Notes under the pieces: model-generated
The model's input: the letters and a program-made list of their open reading frames with translations, nothing else
What the model was told of the DNA's origin: nothing
The model's database searches: none
From: Martensiomyces pterosporus
Lineage: Eukaryota > Kickxellomycota > Kickxellomycetes > Kickxellales > Kickxellaceae
Direction: 5' to 3'
Assembly: GCA_025201845.1 (NCBI GenBank)
Contig: MU603957.1
Location: 94,986-158,985 of the forward strand
DNA: 64,000 bases
Shown: positions 1 through 9,394 of the stretch, piece after piece
Position numbering within the stretch: position 1 is the first letter of the stretch
How the letters are laid out: each line of letters opens with the position of its first letter
Made by a program: the position numbers and the translations under genes

Positions 1-197
1 GAGAGGCCCTTGGAGCTCTCGAAGACGGGAACCTTGCCGCAGGGGAACTTGGCCAGGAACTCGGGGGTCTTGTTGTCAACGCCCATCTTGAAATCGGGGG
101 TGGTGGCGAGCTCGAGGCCAAGGAACTTGGCGACGATGCGCGCCTTGTAGTTGCGCTGGTTGGCGGTAGGACCGACGATAGTGCCGACAGAGACCAT
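1..197 (-). CDS. Elongation factor 1B gamma subunit, N-terminal part (runs off window)
   Basis: Partial gene; only the first 65 codons are in the window. The protein starts MVSVGTIVGP and contains NKTPEFLAKFPCGKVPVFE, the thioredoxin-fold part of the GST-like domain of eEF1B-gamma. The animal protein carries the near-identical motif NRTPEFLRKFPAGKVPAFE. The family is the scaffold subunit of the eEF1B guanine-nucleotide exchange complex that recycles eEF1A during translation in the cytosol. The ATG at 195-197 fits the family N-terminus. Codon choice is strongly biased (AAG, AAC, CTC, GCC), as expected for a very highly expressed gene. Upstream lie a 13-bp GAAAAATTTTC-type element and an 82-bp tandem duplication. 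A plain glutathione S-transferase is possible from this fragment but less likely given the motif match. Confidence 0.85.
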   Translation of the reverse strand, partial: MVSVGTIVGPTANQRNYKARIVAKFLGLELATTPDFKMGVDNKTPEFLAKFPCGKVPVFESSKGL

Positions 198-372
198 TTT
201 TTGTTTGATGCTGCTTCTGCTAGGACAGGGTGATAGTAGATAACGAGGAGAAACAGAAAGATGAATGTATCAAGGAGGCGGCGAGAGAGGGGGGTGCGTG
301 CTGACCTCAAAACCAAACACCGACCAGCAGGCAGCAGCGAGAACCCGCCTCGAGAGTCGGCAGTGGCGTGTA

Positions 373-385
373 TGAAAAATTTTCG
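373..385. promoter_or_regulatory. RRPE-like AT-rich palindrome upstream of eEF1B-gamma
   Basis: TGAAAAATTTTCG lies about 176 bp upstream of the eEF1B-gamma ATG. It matches the core of the yeast ribosomal RNA processing element (TGAAAAATTTT), a promoter motif of ribosome-biogenesis and translation genes. A similar GAAAATTTTC sits 180 bp upstream of ESF1 in this window. Function here is inferred only from motif and position. Confidence 0.35.
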
Positions 386-395
386 TCGCTGTTCC

Positions 396-559
396 AGATG
401 AACGCACACAGCCCCCCAAAAGACCCAGCACCAGAGCCGGCAGTAGGGCATGTCGAGAAAAGGTGCTGCACGCAGGCAGATGAACGCACACAGCCCCCCA
501 AAAGACCCAGCACCAGAGCCGGCAGTAGGGCATGTCGAGAAAAGGTGCTGCACGCAGGC
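396..559. repeat. 82-bp perfect tandem duplication
   Basis: Two identical 82-bp head-to-tail copies (396-477 and 478-559) lie in the upstream region of eEF1B-gamma. They differ at no base, so the duplication is either recent or an assembly error. The copies begin 11 bp after the RRPE-like element and contain no recognisable gene. Confidence 0.95.
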
Positions 560-989
560 ACCTCGATCCAGTAACCGACTCTCTGACCCCAACGTTGAGG
601 CTACGATTCGGCACACCAAGCCTACGCGGTGAGACACGTTTGCCCAAACCCCAAATCCAGTTTATCCCCAGAGCATGCACGAGTCACTGATAGCTAATGC
701 CAGTGCAGCAGGGAGTCATCGCGATAAATTTCATGCACACAGCGGGCTTCAGCTACTTTGTGAGAGTTTGTGTATTCAGACTATGCGAAAGGCGTATTTA
801 CTGGGGGGAGAGAAGCGCACGTGGGTGTGCTGCTGGCAGAAGAATTAAGATTATTTACAGGCCGTATGGAACCAGGGTAAAACGAAAAGCAGAGGGTTGG
901 CCCACATGTGAAGTTGGTTCTGCCATTGGCACGCACAGTCCACGGACTAGGGCGCTGCGCCGGAGGGTCGTGCTGGGCACCGTCTCTGT

Positions 990-1169
990 TTAGCGGATGA
1001 AGGTGCGAGCCCAGGCAGCGTTGGTAGCCTTGCGCAGCTTCTCGTGAGCCTCCATGGCGTTGTTGTGGCCACGGGCGACGAACTCGGCAGAGGTGCGAGG
1101 AGTGGCGGTAGCCGAGGGAGGGGCAGAGGTGGTCTTGTTGGACTTGCGGAAGATCTTGGTGAGAGCCAT
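990..1169 (-). CDS. 59-aa orphan protein with strong codon bias and a TATA promoter
   Basis: A 59-codon frame starting MALTKIFRKSNKTT and ending NAAWARTFIR. I do not recognise the family. The N-terminal third is basic and Ser/Thr/Pro/Ala-rich. The C-terminal half (about residues 29-59) looks like an amphipathic helix with many Ala, Lys and Arg. Codon choice is almost entirely the GC-ending set seen in highly expressed genes here (AAG, AAC, GAG, CGC, ATC, TTC). A good TATA box lies about 130 bp upstream at 1297-1306 on the same strand. The frame is open further upstream, but the extension crosses the TATA box and has no codon bias, so the ATG at 1169 was chosen. It could be a stress-induced or mitochondrial small protein; that is a guess. 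Confidence 0.6.
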   Translation of the reverse strand: MALTKIFRKSNKTTSAPPSATATPRTSAEFVARGHNNAMEAHEKLRKATNAAWARTFIR

Positions 1170-2577
1170 TTCTGAGAACTGTGTTGAAGTGCTGTTTGGA
1201 AGAGAAGAAGTGTTGGAGCTGAGTGTAGCAGACGGGATTGTTGTGCTGTATTGTTTGAATGATCGAGTCGATGCTGGACGGGGCCACGCCCCAAGTCCTT
1301 TTATATGGCCCTCATCGCCTATATCCAGCATATCCCTGGGGCGACCCCTGCCGCTTTGGCTCAACAAAAAGAGCAGGAAAGCCTGCTAGCACCCTTTGCC
1401 TGGGCTCCAAGACCGGCACGGTGGAATGGGTCGCTGCACCCGAACTCAGCGAGAGCCCCCTCCCGCGCATAAACGTGTCGCAATCCGCTGGGGGCGGTCT
1501 TCTGTGCTGCGTAGGGGGAGGTTCGGTGGGGATGGGGCACTGAGCAGCCAGTCTGCTAAAGGAAACTTGTCGCTACGGGCAGGCGCCAATTGCTAGGGCT
1601 CGTTGAGCGGTGGCCGCTAAAACGGGTAAACTGGCCCCTCGCCGCCTTGCAACTTCCATCGAGCCAGCGTCGGGGCGAGTGGGATATTAGGGCGCAATAG
1701 TGCTCCAGAGCCGAAGCACAGACCTGATCAGCCCCCAAACGCGCCAGCTTTCTCACGCAAATTCTAAAACAGCCCAGGCGTTTTTGGGGCGAGTGGGGCG
1801 ATGCGCCCCTCAGCAGTCAGTCCACCATTTGTAATCCACAGGACGTTCCATGTATTTTTAGATTTCTAGCGCAGGTCCAGGAGACCAGCACACGTTTGCA
1901 AAAATGCAGGGGGGATTGCGTGAGCCGGCGCTCCATCCGCCCACGGATGTTCCTGGGTTTCGGGTGGACAGCCAAAACGTGCGCCCACTCCTGCATCGGC
2001 ACCGCTGACTGCAAAACCCTTTACCCGGCGCACGCAGCAGCTGCGATTACGCCAGCAAAGCCCCTGCCCACGTTCCGTGTCGATTCTGCCAGTAGGGACG
2101 GAGGGAAAACCGTGCCAGAATTTTAAATATGGGCTTCCTCCGGCGCGGTTTCAGATAGCCGCAGCAGGGCCACCCCGCGCCTCACCTCCCCGCTTACACA
2201 TGCATGCCGAGCACGCACTCGCTAGGCGGAGCACGCTATTATTGCGCCATCCACCCTCACGCGAGCGGCAAGCGCGGACACAGGGATGGTCACGCCACAG
2301 GCGTCTGAGACCGGCGGCACCCAAGATAATCGCAATCGAGCAGAGAATTAGCGCCGTGATTATATCGTAAACACAAATCAAGGCGCCTGGCTGTTTCCTG
2401 AATGGCCGCCTATTGTTTTTGTCCAAGCGGAGTGAGGTTGCCTCTGCTGTTCAATTTGCCATTCCTTGTAAACAAGCGTGCCTTTTCTCACCTGCGGTCT
2501 GCCTGGGTTCCTCCAGTTTATTCCTTTTTCTCTGGCACACGTATTATATACACTAGGCAGGACCCAAATGAGGCAGC
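1170..2577. other. Intergenic region between the 59-aa gene and APC3
   Basis: About 1.4 kb between divergent genes. It contains the TATA box of the small gene and, near 2544-2551, an AT-rich TTATATAC only about 30 bp before the APC3 ATG. The 12-mer GGGGCGAGTGGG occurs twice, near 1673 and 1787. No further gene, RNA or mobile element was seen. Confidence 0.55.
1297..1306 (-). promoter_or_regulatory. TATA box of the 59-aa gene
   Basis: On the minus strand the sequence reads ATATAAAAGG, about 130 bp before the ATG at 1169. It is preceded by a GC-rich GGGGCGTGGCCCC-like stretch. The match to TATA(A/T)A(A/T) and the spacing resemble those of GNA1 and the CDF transporter in this window. Confidence 0.6.
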
Positions 2578-5500
2578 ATGCTCGGTCAGCCTGCAGACAC
2601 AAACGATAGAAAGAGGACTGCGGGGGCTTCCAGTAGGGCCCCTTCCAAATCGCTGGCCACTTCACGGAGGTTGAGGCAAATTGGAGCAGGCGAGCAGCAG
2701 CAGCAGCAGCAACAGCAACATACTCACAAAGCGACTGCCGGGCAAGGGCTTGCAGAAGGCAGCCTGCAACTAACGCGGCCACAGACAGAGACAACGCGCA
2801 GCCACTATGAGACGCTTATCTGGCGAGGGATATCGCTACTACAGCCGCACAGCGTGCTGTTCATTGCTGAGGCATATCACAGCTGGTACCACTCGCCAGC
2901 AACGGATGTTTCTTCGAGCGTACTGCAGCAGACGCTAGGGAAGCATGTCCAGGCAGCGCATGCGTCGCAAAAGAGCAGCTCGGAAGACGAGTACGACATC
3001 CGTAGTGTGTACTGGCTGGCACTCTGCCATTGGCACTTGGGCGAAGTCACTAGCGTATATGCGCTGCTCAGCCCCATCGCAGTGGAGGTCGAATACATCA
3101 TCGACCATTGCGATAGCGACTCGGAGTCCGTGCCTATTAGCACCACCACCACCATTACTACAGCAGCAGCAGCAGCAGCACTGTCCGAATCGCCCAAATT
3201 GCGCAGCAAAAAGGCTCTTGCATGTGGGCTGTGGCTTCTCGCTATGAGCTGTACGCGGCTAGAAAAATGGCAGGAAGCAGAGGACAATTTAGAGGCGCTG
3301 GCGGGCGTCTTGGCGCTGATTTACCCGCCAGACGACCCCGGACCCACCACAGGTGCCGATATAAGACTTGCTATGAACAGCGGGGTTAGCCTGTACACGC
3401 TCCCAGCGCTTGCTGATATATCCGACCTACTTGGTCTGGTATGCATTCGGACAAATCGCATTGCGCAAAGCGAGTCGCACTCTTTAGATGCGCTACGGAG
3501 AAACCCTGTCCTGTGGTCGTCGTGCCGCCGCTTATGCGAGCTTGGTAGCCTTGAAAAGCTTGCAACTGCGCTATCGGTCAACCTGGACCATATTGCACCG
3601 AGAGCACAGCCACAACCACAGAAGCAACAGCATCAGCAGCAGCAAGAGAATTTGGCCGAAACAACTCCAGTGTCACTGCCACGGCCAACACAAAAGCACC
3701 ATAGTGTGGCTGCTTCTACTATACACCACCCACCCACATCGGCGGCAGCGAGGAAAGCCGGGATGGCAACCAGGCAGGCGGCTAGCCAGCAGCATCGCCA
3801 GCCCTCAGTGTCCGGGTTGGCAGGCACAGGAGAGCCAGCTACAAGTATTAGACTGCGGACACGGCTGGCATCACAGCTATCTGCTGCAGGAGGATCAATC
3901 AGCAGAGCCAAGTCCACGCTTTCCGCACATGTATCCACTAGCAGCAGCAGCTCAGCATCGAGGGGCTCCTCTGAGCAACGGCCAGAAGCAGCTGCGCGAT
4001 CAATATCGCATCTCCCGACAAAGACTCCAGGGAGATCGCGTGTTGCCGCACCAGCAACGAGCGAAAAGAAAAGGGCACGGAATGGCGCCGCAGTGAGGTC
4101 GGTATCGCTGAGCAGCAGTTTGCGCGACTACCCCACACCGTCAGCCATGAACCCGCTCGAAACCAAGCCTACTAGTTTGGTGGATCGGCGAGCATTTTTG
4201 CACATCCACCAGCTGGTACAGCTAAGCGGGATGGCTCATGTGCACGCGCTGTCGTACCGCGCTGTCCAGGCGCTGCTAGCATTCTCTGCGCTCCCCGTCG
4301 AGCAGCGGAACTCGGCATGGGGTCTGTGTCTCCTTGGGCGTATATGTTTCGAGGCAGGTCGGTACCCCGAAGCTGCGCGGGCCTTTGAGAGCGGGCATAG
4401 ACTGGCACCCTACCGCGTGCGTGACATGGACATTTACTCGACGCTGCTGTGGCATATGAAACGGGAGGAGCGCTTGGCACAGCTGGCACATGCAATGATC
4501 TCGGTTGGTCGCAACTGGAGCCCCGAGGCATGGCTCACCGTTGCCAACTGCTTCTCGCTGGATGGCGATCATGCAGCTGCGCTGAAGAGCCTTTCTCGCA
4601 GTATCCAGCTATATAAATCATCGCACGGCGGTATAACAGTGGTTCCACGCGGCGACTCAGGGGCTATCTCCGGCCTGGCCTATGCACACACACTTGCGGG
4701 CCATGAGAATGTGGCCAGCGACGAGCTTGACAGAGCGCAACAGTCGTTCCGCACAGCAATTAGGATCAACCCACGACACTATAATGCGTGGTATGGCATG
4801 GGCATGGTATACCTGAGGCTCGGAAAGCTGGATCTGGCCGAATACCACTTTAAACGAGCACTGGCATTGAACCCACAGAACCCATTGCTGCTGCAGAGCG
4901 CCGGAGCGGTGTACGAGAGCCGCAAGGACTACCTGATGGCGCTGAAGGTGTATGAGCGCGTAGAGAGGCTTCTGGCTGACGGATATGCGGTCAGCGCAGA
5001 CAAGGGCAAGGCAGCTGAATCAGCGGGCATGTCTGCGCATGAAGAGGAGGATAGCGACAGTGCAGTGGTCCTTACTGGCGAGCAGATTGTGCTGAGCCTG
5101 GGATCGCACCACGCATTGAACTTTGTTGTGTTCAAGCGTGCTCGAGTGCTGGTTGTGCTGGGCAGGTTCGCTGAGGCGGCCAGTGCACTCGAGCTGCTGC
5201 TGCGTAGATGCCCTCGAGAGTTCAACGTTCCGTTCTTGCTCGGCCAGACATACACAAAGCTCCGTCGGTACCGCGAGGCTGCTGCATGTCTTACCAGAGC
5301 TTTGGATATTGCCCCCGAGAACGGCCAGAGCGTTCGTGAGGCCTTTGATGCCCTGTACCAGCAGGACGCGGATGACCGGGAGGCTGCCGACGCAGACTCT
5401 GAAAACAGAGAAAGCACGCACCACGGGGACGAGCCAGCGAGTTTTGACCAGACACCCCCGAGCGGGTACCACAACACCAGTAGCGGCGATATCCTCTCAT

Positions 5501-5646
5501 CGAGCCCACCGGTTGAGTCGCCGTATTTCGAGTCGCCATCGCTGTATGCCGGCACTCGAGGGCAGATGGAGTGGAGGCGCGACTGGCAAGCACTTGGCAG
5601 CGCTGACGACAGGGTGGATCGCGCTCTAGAGTTTGATGCGCCTTAG
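2578..5646 (+). CDS. APC3: Anaphase-promoting complex subunit 3 (Cdc27), TPR protein
   Basis: A 1022-aa protein of the APC3/Cdc27 family. APC3 is a TPR scaffold of the anaphase-promoting complex that binds the Ile-Arg tails of Cdc20/Cdh1 and Doc1 and so drives ubiquitination of cyclins and securin. The family N-terminal domain is clear from about residue 79 (LIWRGISLLQPHSVLFIAEA and YWLALCHWHLGE). A Ser/Gln/Ala-rich linker of about 340-530, typical of the phosphorylated Cdc27 loop, follows. Tandem TPRs run from about 540 to 930 (for example YNAWYGMGMVYLRLGKLDLAEYHF and FLLGQTYTKLRRYREAAACL). Residues 44-51 are a polyglutamine tract from CAG/CAA repeats. An acidic insertion near 810-830 splits two TPRs. 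The start at 2578 is the first ATG, but the first 75 residues are not conserved, so the true start could be elsewhere. It converges with MED1, 125 bp away. Confidence 0.93.
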   Translation: MLGQPADTNDRKRTAGASSRAPSKSLATSRRLRQIGAGEQQQQQQQQHTHKATAGQGLAEGSLQLTRPQTETTRSHYETLIWRGISLLQPHSVLFIAEAYHSWYHSPATDVSSSVLQQTLGKHVQAAHASQKSSSEDEYDIRSVYWLALCHWHLGEVTSVYALLSPIAVEVEYIIDHCDSDSESVPISTTTTITTAAAAAALSESPKLRSKKALACGLWLLAMSCTRLEKWQEAEDNLEALAGVLALIYPPDDPGPTTGADIRLAMNSGVSLYTLPALADISDLLGLVCIRTNRIAQSESHSLDALRRNPVLWSSCRRLCELGSLEKLATALSVNLDHIAPRAQPQPQKQQHQQQQENLAETTPVSLPRPTQKHHSVAASTIHHPPTSAAARKAGMATRQAASQQHRQPSVSGLAGTGEPATSIRLRTRLASQLSAAGGSISRAKSTLSAHVSTSSSSSASRGSSEQRPEAAARSISHLPTKTPGRSRVAAPATSEKKRARNGAAVRSVSLSSSLRDYPTPSAMNPLETKPTSLVDRRAFLHIHQLVQLSGMAHVHALSYRAVQALLAFSALPVEQRNSAWGLCLLGRICFEAGRYPEAARAFESGHRLAPYRVRDMDIYSTLLWHMKREERLAQLAHAMISVGRNWSPEAWLTVANCFSLDGDHAAALKSLSRSIQLYKSSHGGITVVPRGDSGAISGLAYAHTLAGHENVASDELDRAQQSFRTAIRINPRHYNAWYGMGMVYLRLGKLDLAEYHFKRALALNPQNPLLLQSAGAVYESRKDYLMALKVYERVERLLADGYAVSADKGKAAESAGMSAHEEEDSDSAVVLTGEQIVLSLGSHHALNFVVFKRARVLVVLGRFAEAASALELLLRRCPREFNVPFLLGQTYTKLRRYREAAACLTRALDIAPENGQSVREAFDALYQQDADDREAADADSENRESTHHGDEPASFDQTPPSGYHNTSSGDILSSSPPVESPYFESPSLYAGTRGQMEWRRDWQALGSADDRVDRALEFDAP

Positions 5647-5771
5647 GAAAAACAGCATCCAGCGTTTGCACGGCACGAGAGAGGCAGCATTTGATGCATA
5701 GCAAGATAGATCCTACTGCATTAAAATGATTTCTAATGTGGAAAGGAAGAGCAACATGACTGCTAGTTTGT

Positions 5772-8047
5772 TTACGTAGATGTGAGCCAGTACGCAATGA
5801 TCGGGATGCTCCGGCTCAGGTTGGCGACCTTCGACAGAGGTCTGTTGGCCGTTCTGTCGGTGAGAGCTTCCGCCGGCACGCCATCCATCGATGCAAAGAG
5901 GTCGGGCGATGGCGAGGCGCCAATAGCCTGGTGGGTCCACGCCATGATGTCGCCGGTAGTCTCGGCTACTCTGAGCACCACTCCTTGGGCGAGCTGTTCC
6001 TCGCTCTGGCTGGCGTCAGACGATCCCACAACTGGCTGCTCGCCGTCGACGCGTGCGCGCTTATCGCCGTCGCTTGAAGCCGGAGAGTGGCGGCGTATAA
6101 CGATGTCGATGCGGAACGGATCCCTGGCAAAAGTGCGTGCCGATACGGCAGTGCCAGCAGGTGTTTCTGTTGACGCCCACGGTGGAGATGGCAGCATTCC
6201 CTGGCAAAAGTGCGTGCCGATACGGCAGTGCCAGCAGGTGTTTCTGTTGACGCCCACGGTGGAGATGGCAGCACAAAGCAGCTTGAAAGAAGCTCGTTGA
6301 ATATCGCCTGGCGCCGCAAGATCGGCACCACAGTGAGGATGTTGCGCGGATGGCTCAGCGGCACTCGGCAAATGGTCCACGCACGGATCTGCGGCGAGTC
6401 CATCTCGACAGCCACGCCATGGCCATCGACTTGGTGCATGGCTGGCGGTATAACCCTCGCCGCAGAGTCGTCAGCACCTTTGGTCCGCTTCAGGTGCTCG
6501 GCATACAGCATTGTTTCAAGCGTCGGCGCGTCCTCCAAAAGCCTGGGCGAGTCTTGGACTCCGCCAGCAATAGTCTCGGCAGACTGGCCTGGTGCCGCCG
6601 TAGTGCGCGAGTCGGGCAGTGTAGCTTCCATCGCCTTGCGTACGGTTAGTGCACAAGCCGGCATCGACGGCTCAAGGTTGGCGACTAGTGCATAGGGGAC
6701 CCAAAACTCGTCGTTAATATCCGACCCGACGTCCTTCTCGGCGCCGTCAACCTGCATCGCATTTGGGTCCTTTGCTTCTCCTTTAGACCCAATGAACTGA
6801 AGGAACCTTAGCTCGAGCCCATGAATAGTGGGATGCGAGATGACAAGAACCTTATGCGAAGCCGAGTCCTCGATCGAGTATTCAGGAGGGAGACAGAACT
6901 GCTGGAACAGCGCGGAGAGGAAGCAATGCACCGAACTCGACGGCTCCCACGTATAATACAGCCACTTGCAGGTGTCAAACATTGTGATGTCCGCCGACGC
7001 ATTTGCATCCAGGGCCTCCCATTCCTCGTCAGTCAGCCCAGCCTTTACCGCTGCAGGCATATAAAACAGGGACGACGGGCCCACATGTCTGGTGTGAGGC
7101 AGGGCAATCCCCGATCCATATCTCAGCAGCTGTCTAATATCGCCATCCAGCGCACCCAATTCCTCGCTCTGGATCTGGGCCAGCGTGGCGACAATAGCAA
7201 ACATATTGTGGATGAAATTGGCTGGGGACCTCGCCTTTGTCAGCTTGTCAAGCTGCGCCATCTCCCCAATAAGTGCCTCAAACCCGCGGATGTCGCCAGA
7301 GCGCAGCTTTCTCAGCATAAGCGCATCGATTCTCTCATCATGCTCGGTCTCCGACACGTACGAGACCTTGACCTTGACGCGTTCCTCATCCTCGCTGATG
7401 TCCACGTCAATAACAAGGATCTCGCCAGCCAGCGTCACTGTAGTGACCTCGGTGCCCGCGTGAGTCTGCACATCCGTATAGTGCGCCAGTCCCAGCTTGC
7501 CAGCAATCGCCTTGACGCGGTCAACAAGCAGCAGTGACTGGCCCGTGGGGCTGCGAGCAAGCGCCTGCGAGATGGCGTCTGCCGCGGCATCAAGCAGCAC
7601 AGACCTGCATTTTGCGATATCCTCATGCAGCGAGTCCGTGATCTGGCGCATCTCGCCAAGCTCCTGTGCGGCAGCTATTGCCCTATTCGTCGATGCCAGG
7701 ACTCCAGCACCCTGCAAGCTGGCAGGGCTGCCATTGTCTGCTGGCTGCCCAGCGCTTCCAGCAATCAGGTTGCTCCATGTAGCCAGCGTCGTGTCGCGGT
7801 ATCCAACAAGAGCCTCGCGCAGGCGTCTGCACGCGTGTGCAAACGATGTCTTGGCCTTATCCACGTTCACAGGGCCAAATGGGTGCAGCCCGACTGTGCC
7901 GTCAGGTATGCTGAGCTGGTCTTGAAATTGGTCGATAACATGCTGCAGCTCGCGGAACTCATCAGAGATTGTTCGCAGTGGCTGCGGGTAGCCTGTCTTT
8001 GCAGCCGCCGCAGCCTCTGCTGTATCTGCTGCCGCTCTGCCTGACAT
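5772..8047 (-). CDS. MED1: Mediator subunit 1 (Med1), reading frame broken by a 77-bp tandem duplication
   Basis: Med1 is a subunit of the Mediator middle module linking activators to RNA polymerase II. Family signatures include the segment near residue 170 (AGKLGLAHYTDV then LAGEILVIDVDISEDE), QLDKLTKARSP, and the C-terminal HPRNILTVVPILRRQAIFNELL. Just after that point, two identical 76-bp copies with a period of 77 shift the frame. As written, translation would run on in the wrong frame to a stop near 5966. With one copy removed the frame is 2199 nt (732 aa). It then ends in Med1-like sequence (DPFRIDIVIRRH ... LSRSIPIIAYW) at the stop 5772-5774. So the downstream frame still looks conserved. 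The start at 8047 (MSGRAAADTA) was preferred because codons upstream encode a non-conserved hydrophobic stretch overlapping the promoter. The gene may be spliced, recently broken, or mis-assembled. Confidence 0.85.
6121..6274. repeat. 77-bp-period tandem duplication inside MED1
   Basis: Bases 6121-6196 and 6198-6273 are identical, giving a period of 77 bp. Because 77 is not a multiple of three, the second copy shifts the MED1 frame. Each copy read on the coding strand contains GT dinucleotides at unit positions 17, 23 and 51 and AG ends at 30 and 73. Splicing from GTGGGC in the first copy to CCAG in the second would remove 134 nt and restore the frame. That donor is weak. Confidence 0.95.
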
Positions 8048-9394
8048 GGCTGCTACCGATCCAATAGTCGTGGAGCAGCAATATATACAGCAAGGAAGAA
8101 TGGCAAAAGAGAAAGGCACAAGGTATAGCACAAGGCAGCTCAGCAAAATAAAAAGCCTGTGTTTTGTAAACAGAGCATTGGCCAACGGCATCATGGGGCA
8201 AAATCCCGTGATCCGACGCTTAGTACATTCCTCCGGGCCTCTTTGCAGCACCATTCCAGCAAGTGTATGTGACTACTATTATTATCGTTGCCACAGCTAG
8301 AAAAACACAACTACAAAAGCTACACAGTATGTTCCGAGCGAACTCTTGGGCTACAGTCCTATATGCCACAGAAGCAGAGCAAGAGAGGATTTGGGCTGGG
8401 ATCAGCAATAAGAGCCCAAGCGAGCAAAGGTGTTGCAGCACAGACGCGCAGGCTGCAGCGATGGCAGTTGAGGCGTCAGAAATGGGTTCTCAGCACCCCA
8501 AGGAGTCATTTGTGCTCCTTGGTAAGCCAGGGATAACTTGAATTTTAAAATCGATCATCACCCGCCAAACAACTACTCGCAGCAAAACACAGCAGTGGAA
8601 CCAACAGCATAGCGAGCAACGTACCTTACCAGCAATACCAAGTGGAGACGCAACAAGCAGACAAATGAAAGACAGGAGGCAAAGAAAGAAAGACAAGCTG
8701 GCTCTTCGGCGCTTCAATAGATCCTCTGTTTATCTGACGGCGGAGTCTAGCAGCAAAATTTTTTTAGCGGCAGACCGAACCGGTGACTCGCATAAACCAC
8801 ACTGAACCGGCATCATAAATTGACAATTTATCGCACCAGCAGAAGTAGTAATAGCTGTTTAGCTACATTTAAAAAAGACGAGTAACAGGATATCGTTGAA
8901 CAGAAAGCTGGGTTGCCATAGAACTAGAACAAAAGAGAGAGAGAAAGCCGTAGAAAAGGGTGTCAGCATAGGCCGTGTGGTTAATACAGTGGATGGCTAA
9001 GTCGTCGAGTCGGGCAGAGGTTGTGCGTCGACAAAAGGAGCAGCACAGGGGGCGAGAAGGAGAGGCTGGGCGGGTGAAAGTGAGGCAAAGTACAAAAAGA
9101 GCTGATCTATCTAGACTGAGGGTGCGGAGAGCGAGGTAAGGGGAGGTTGCAGCGACGGTGTCGCTGAGCATAGCAGAAGGTAGTGTAGCATAAAAACGAA
9201 TGCACAATGAAAGGGTCTGGGTGGATAGAGTGTGGAGTGCGAGGGAGTAATGAGTGAGGCAAAGTACATGATAGGACTAATAATAAACGGCTCGGTAATA
9301 TGGACAGTGGTGGCAAGTAGTAGAAACAAAGCAGAGGCACAGGCCGGTGGAGGTGTCGCTTGCGCGCAGCGAACAGCAGGTCCAAGAGTGGATC
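8048..9394. other. Intergenic region: MED1 upstream and yippee gene 3' flank
   Basis: About 1.35 kb without a recognised gene. The first few hundred bases are the presumed MED1 promoter. An A/T-rich CAAAATTTTTTT run sits near 8755. The part next to 9395 is the presumed 3' untranslated region of the yippee gene. It is purine-rich on the plus strand, so CT-rich on the transcribed sense. No RNA gene was found. Confidence 0.5.

Larger units (their letters stand above)
198..989. other. Intergenic region: upstream of eEF1B-gamma, downstream of the 59-aa gene
   Basis: No gene was recognised here. The part next to position 197 is the presumed promoter and 5' leader of eEF1B-gamma. It holds the AT-rich palindrome at 373-385 and an exact 82-bp tandem duplication. 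The rest (about 600-980) is probably 3' flank of the small gene ending at 990. The short open frames on both strands show no family resemblance. Confidence 0.6.

Noticed and set aside
5966..6273. Shifted C-terminus of MED1 as a genuine alternative ending
   Set aside because: The shifted peptide has no resemblance to Med1, while the other frame continues Med1-like to a stop at 5772.
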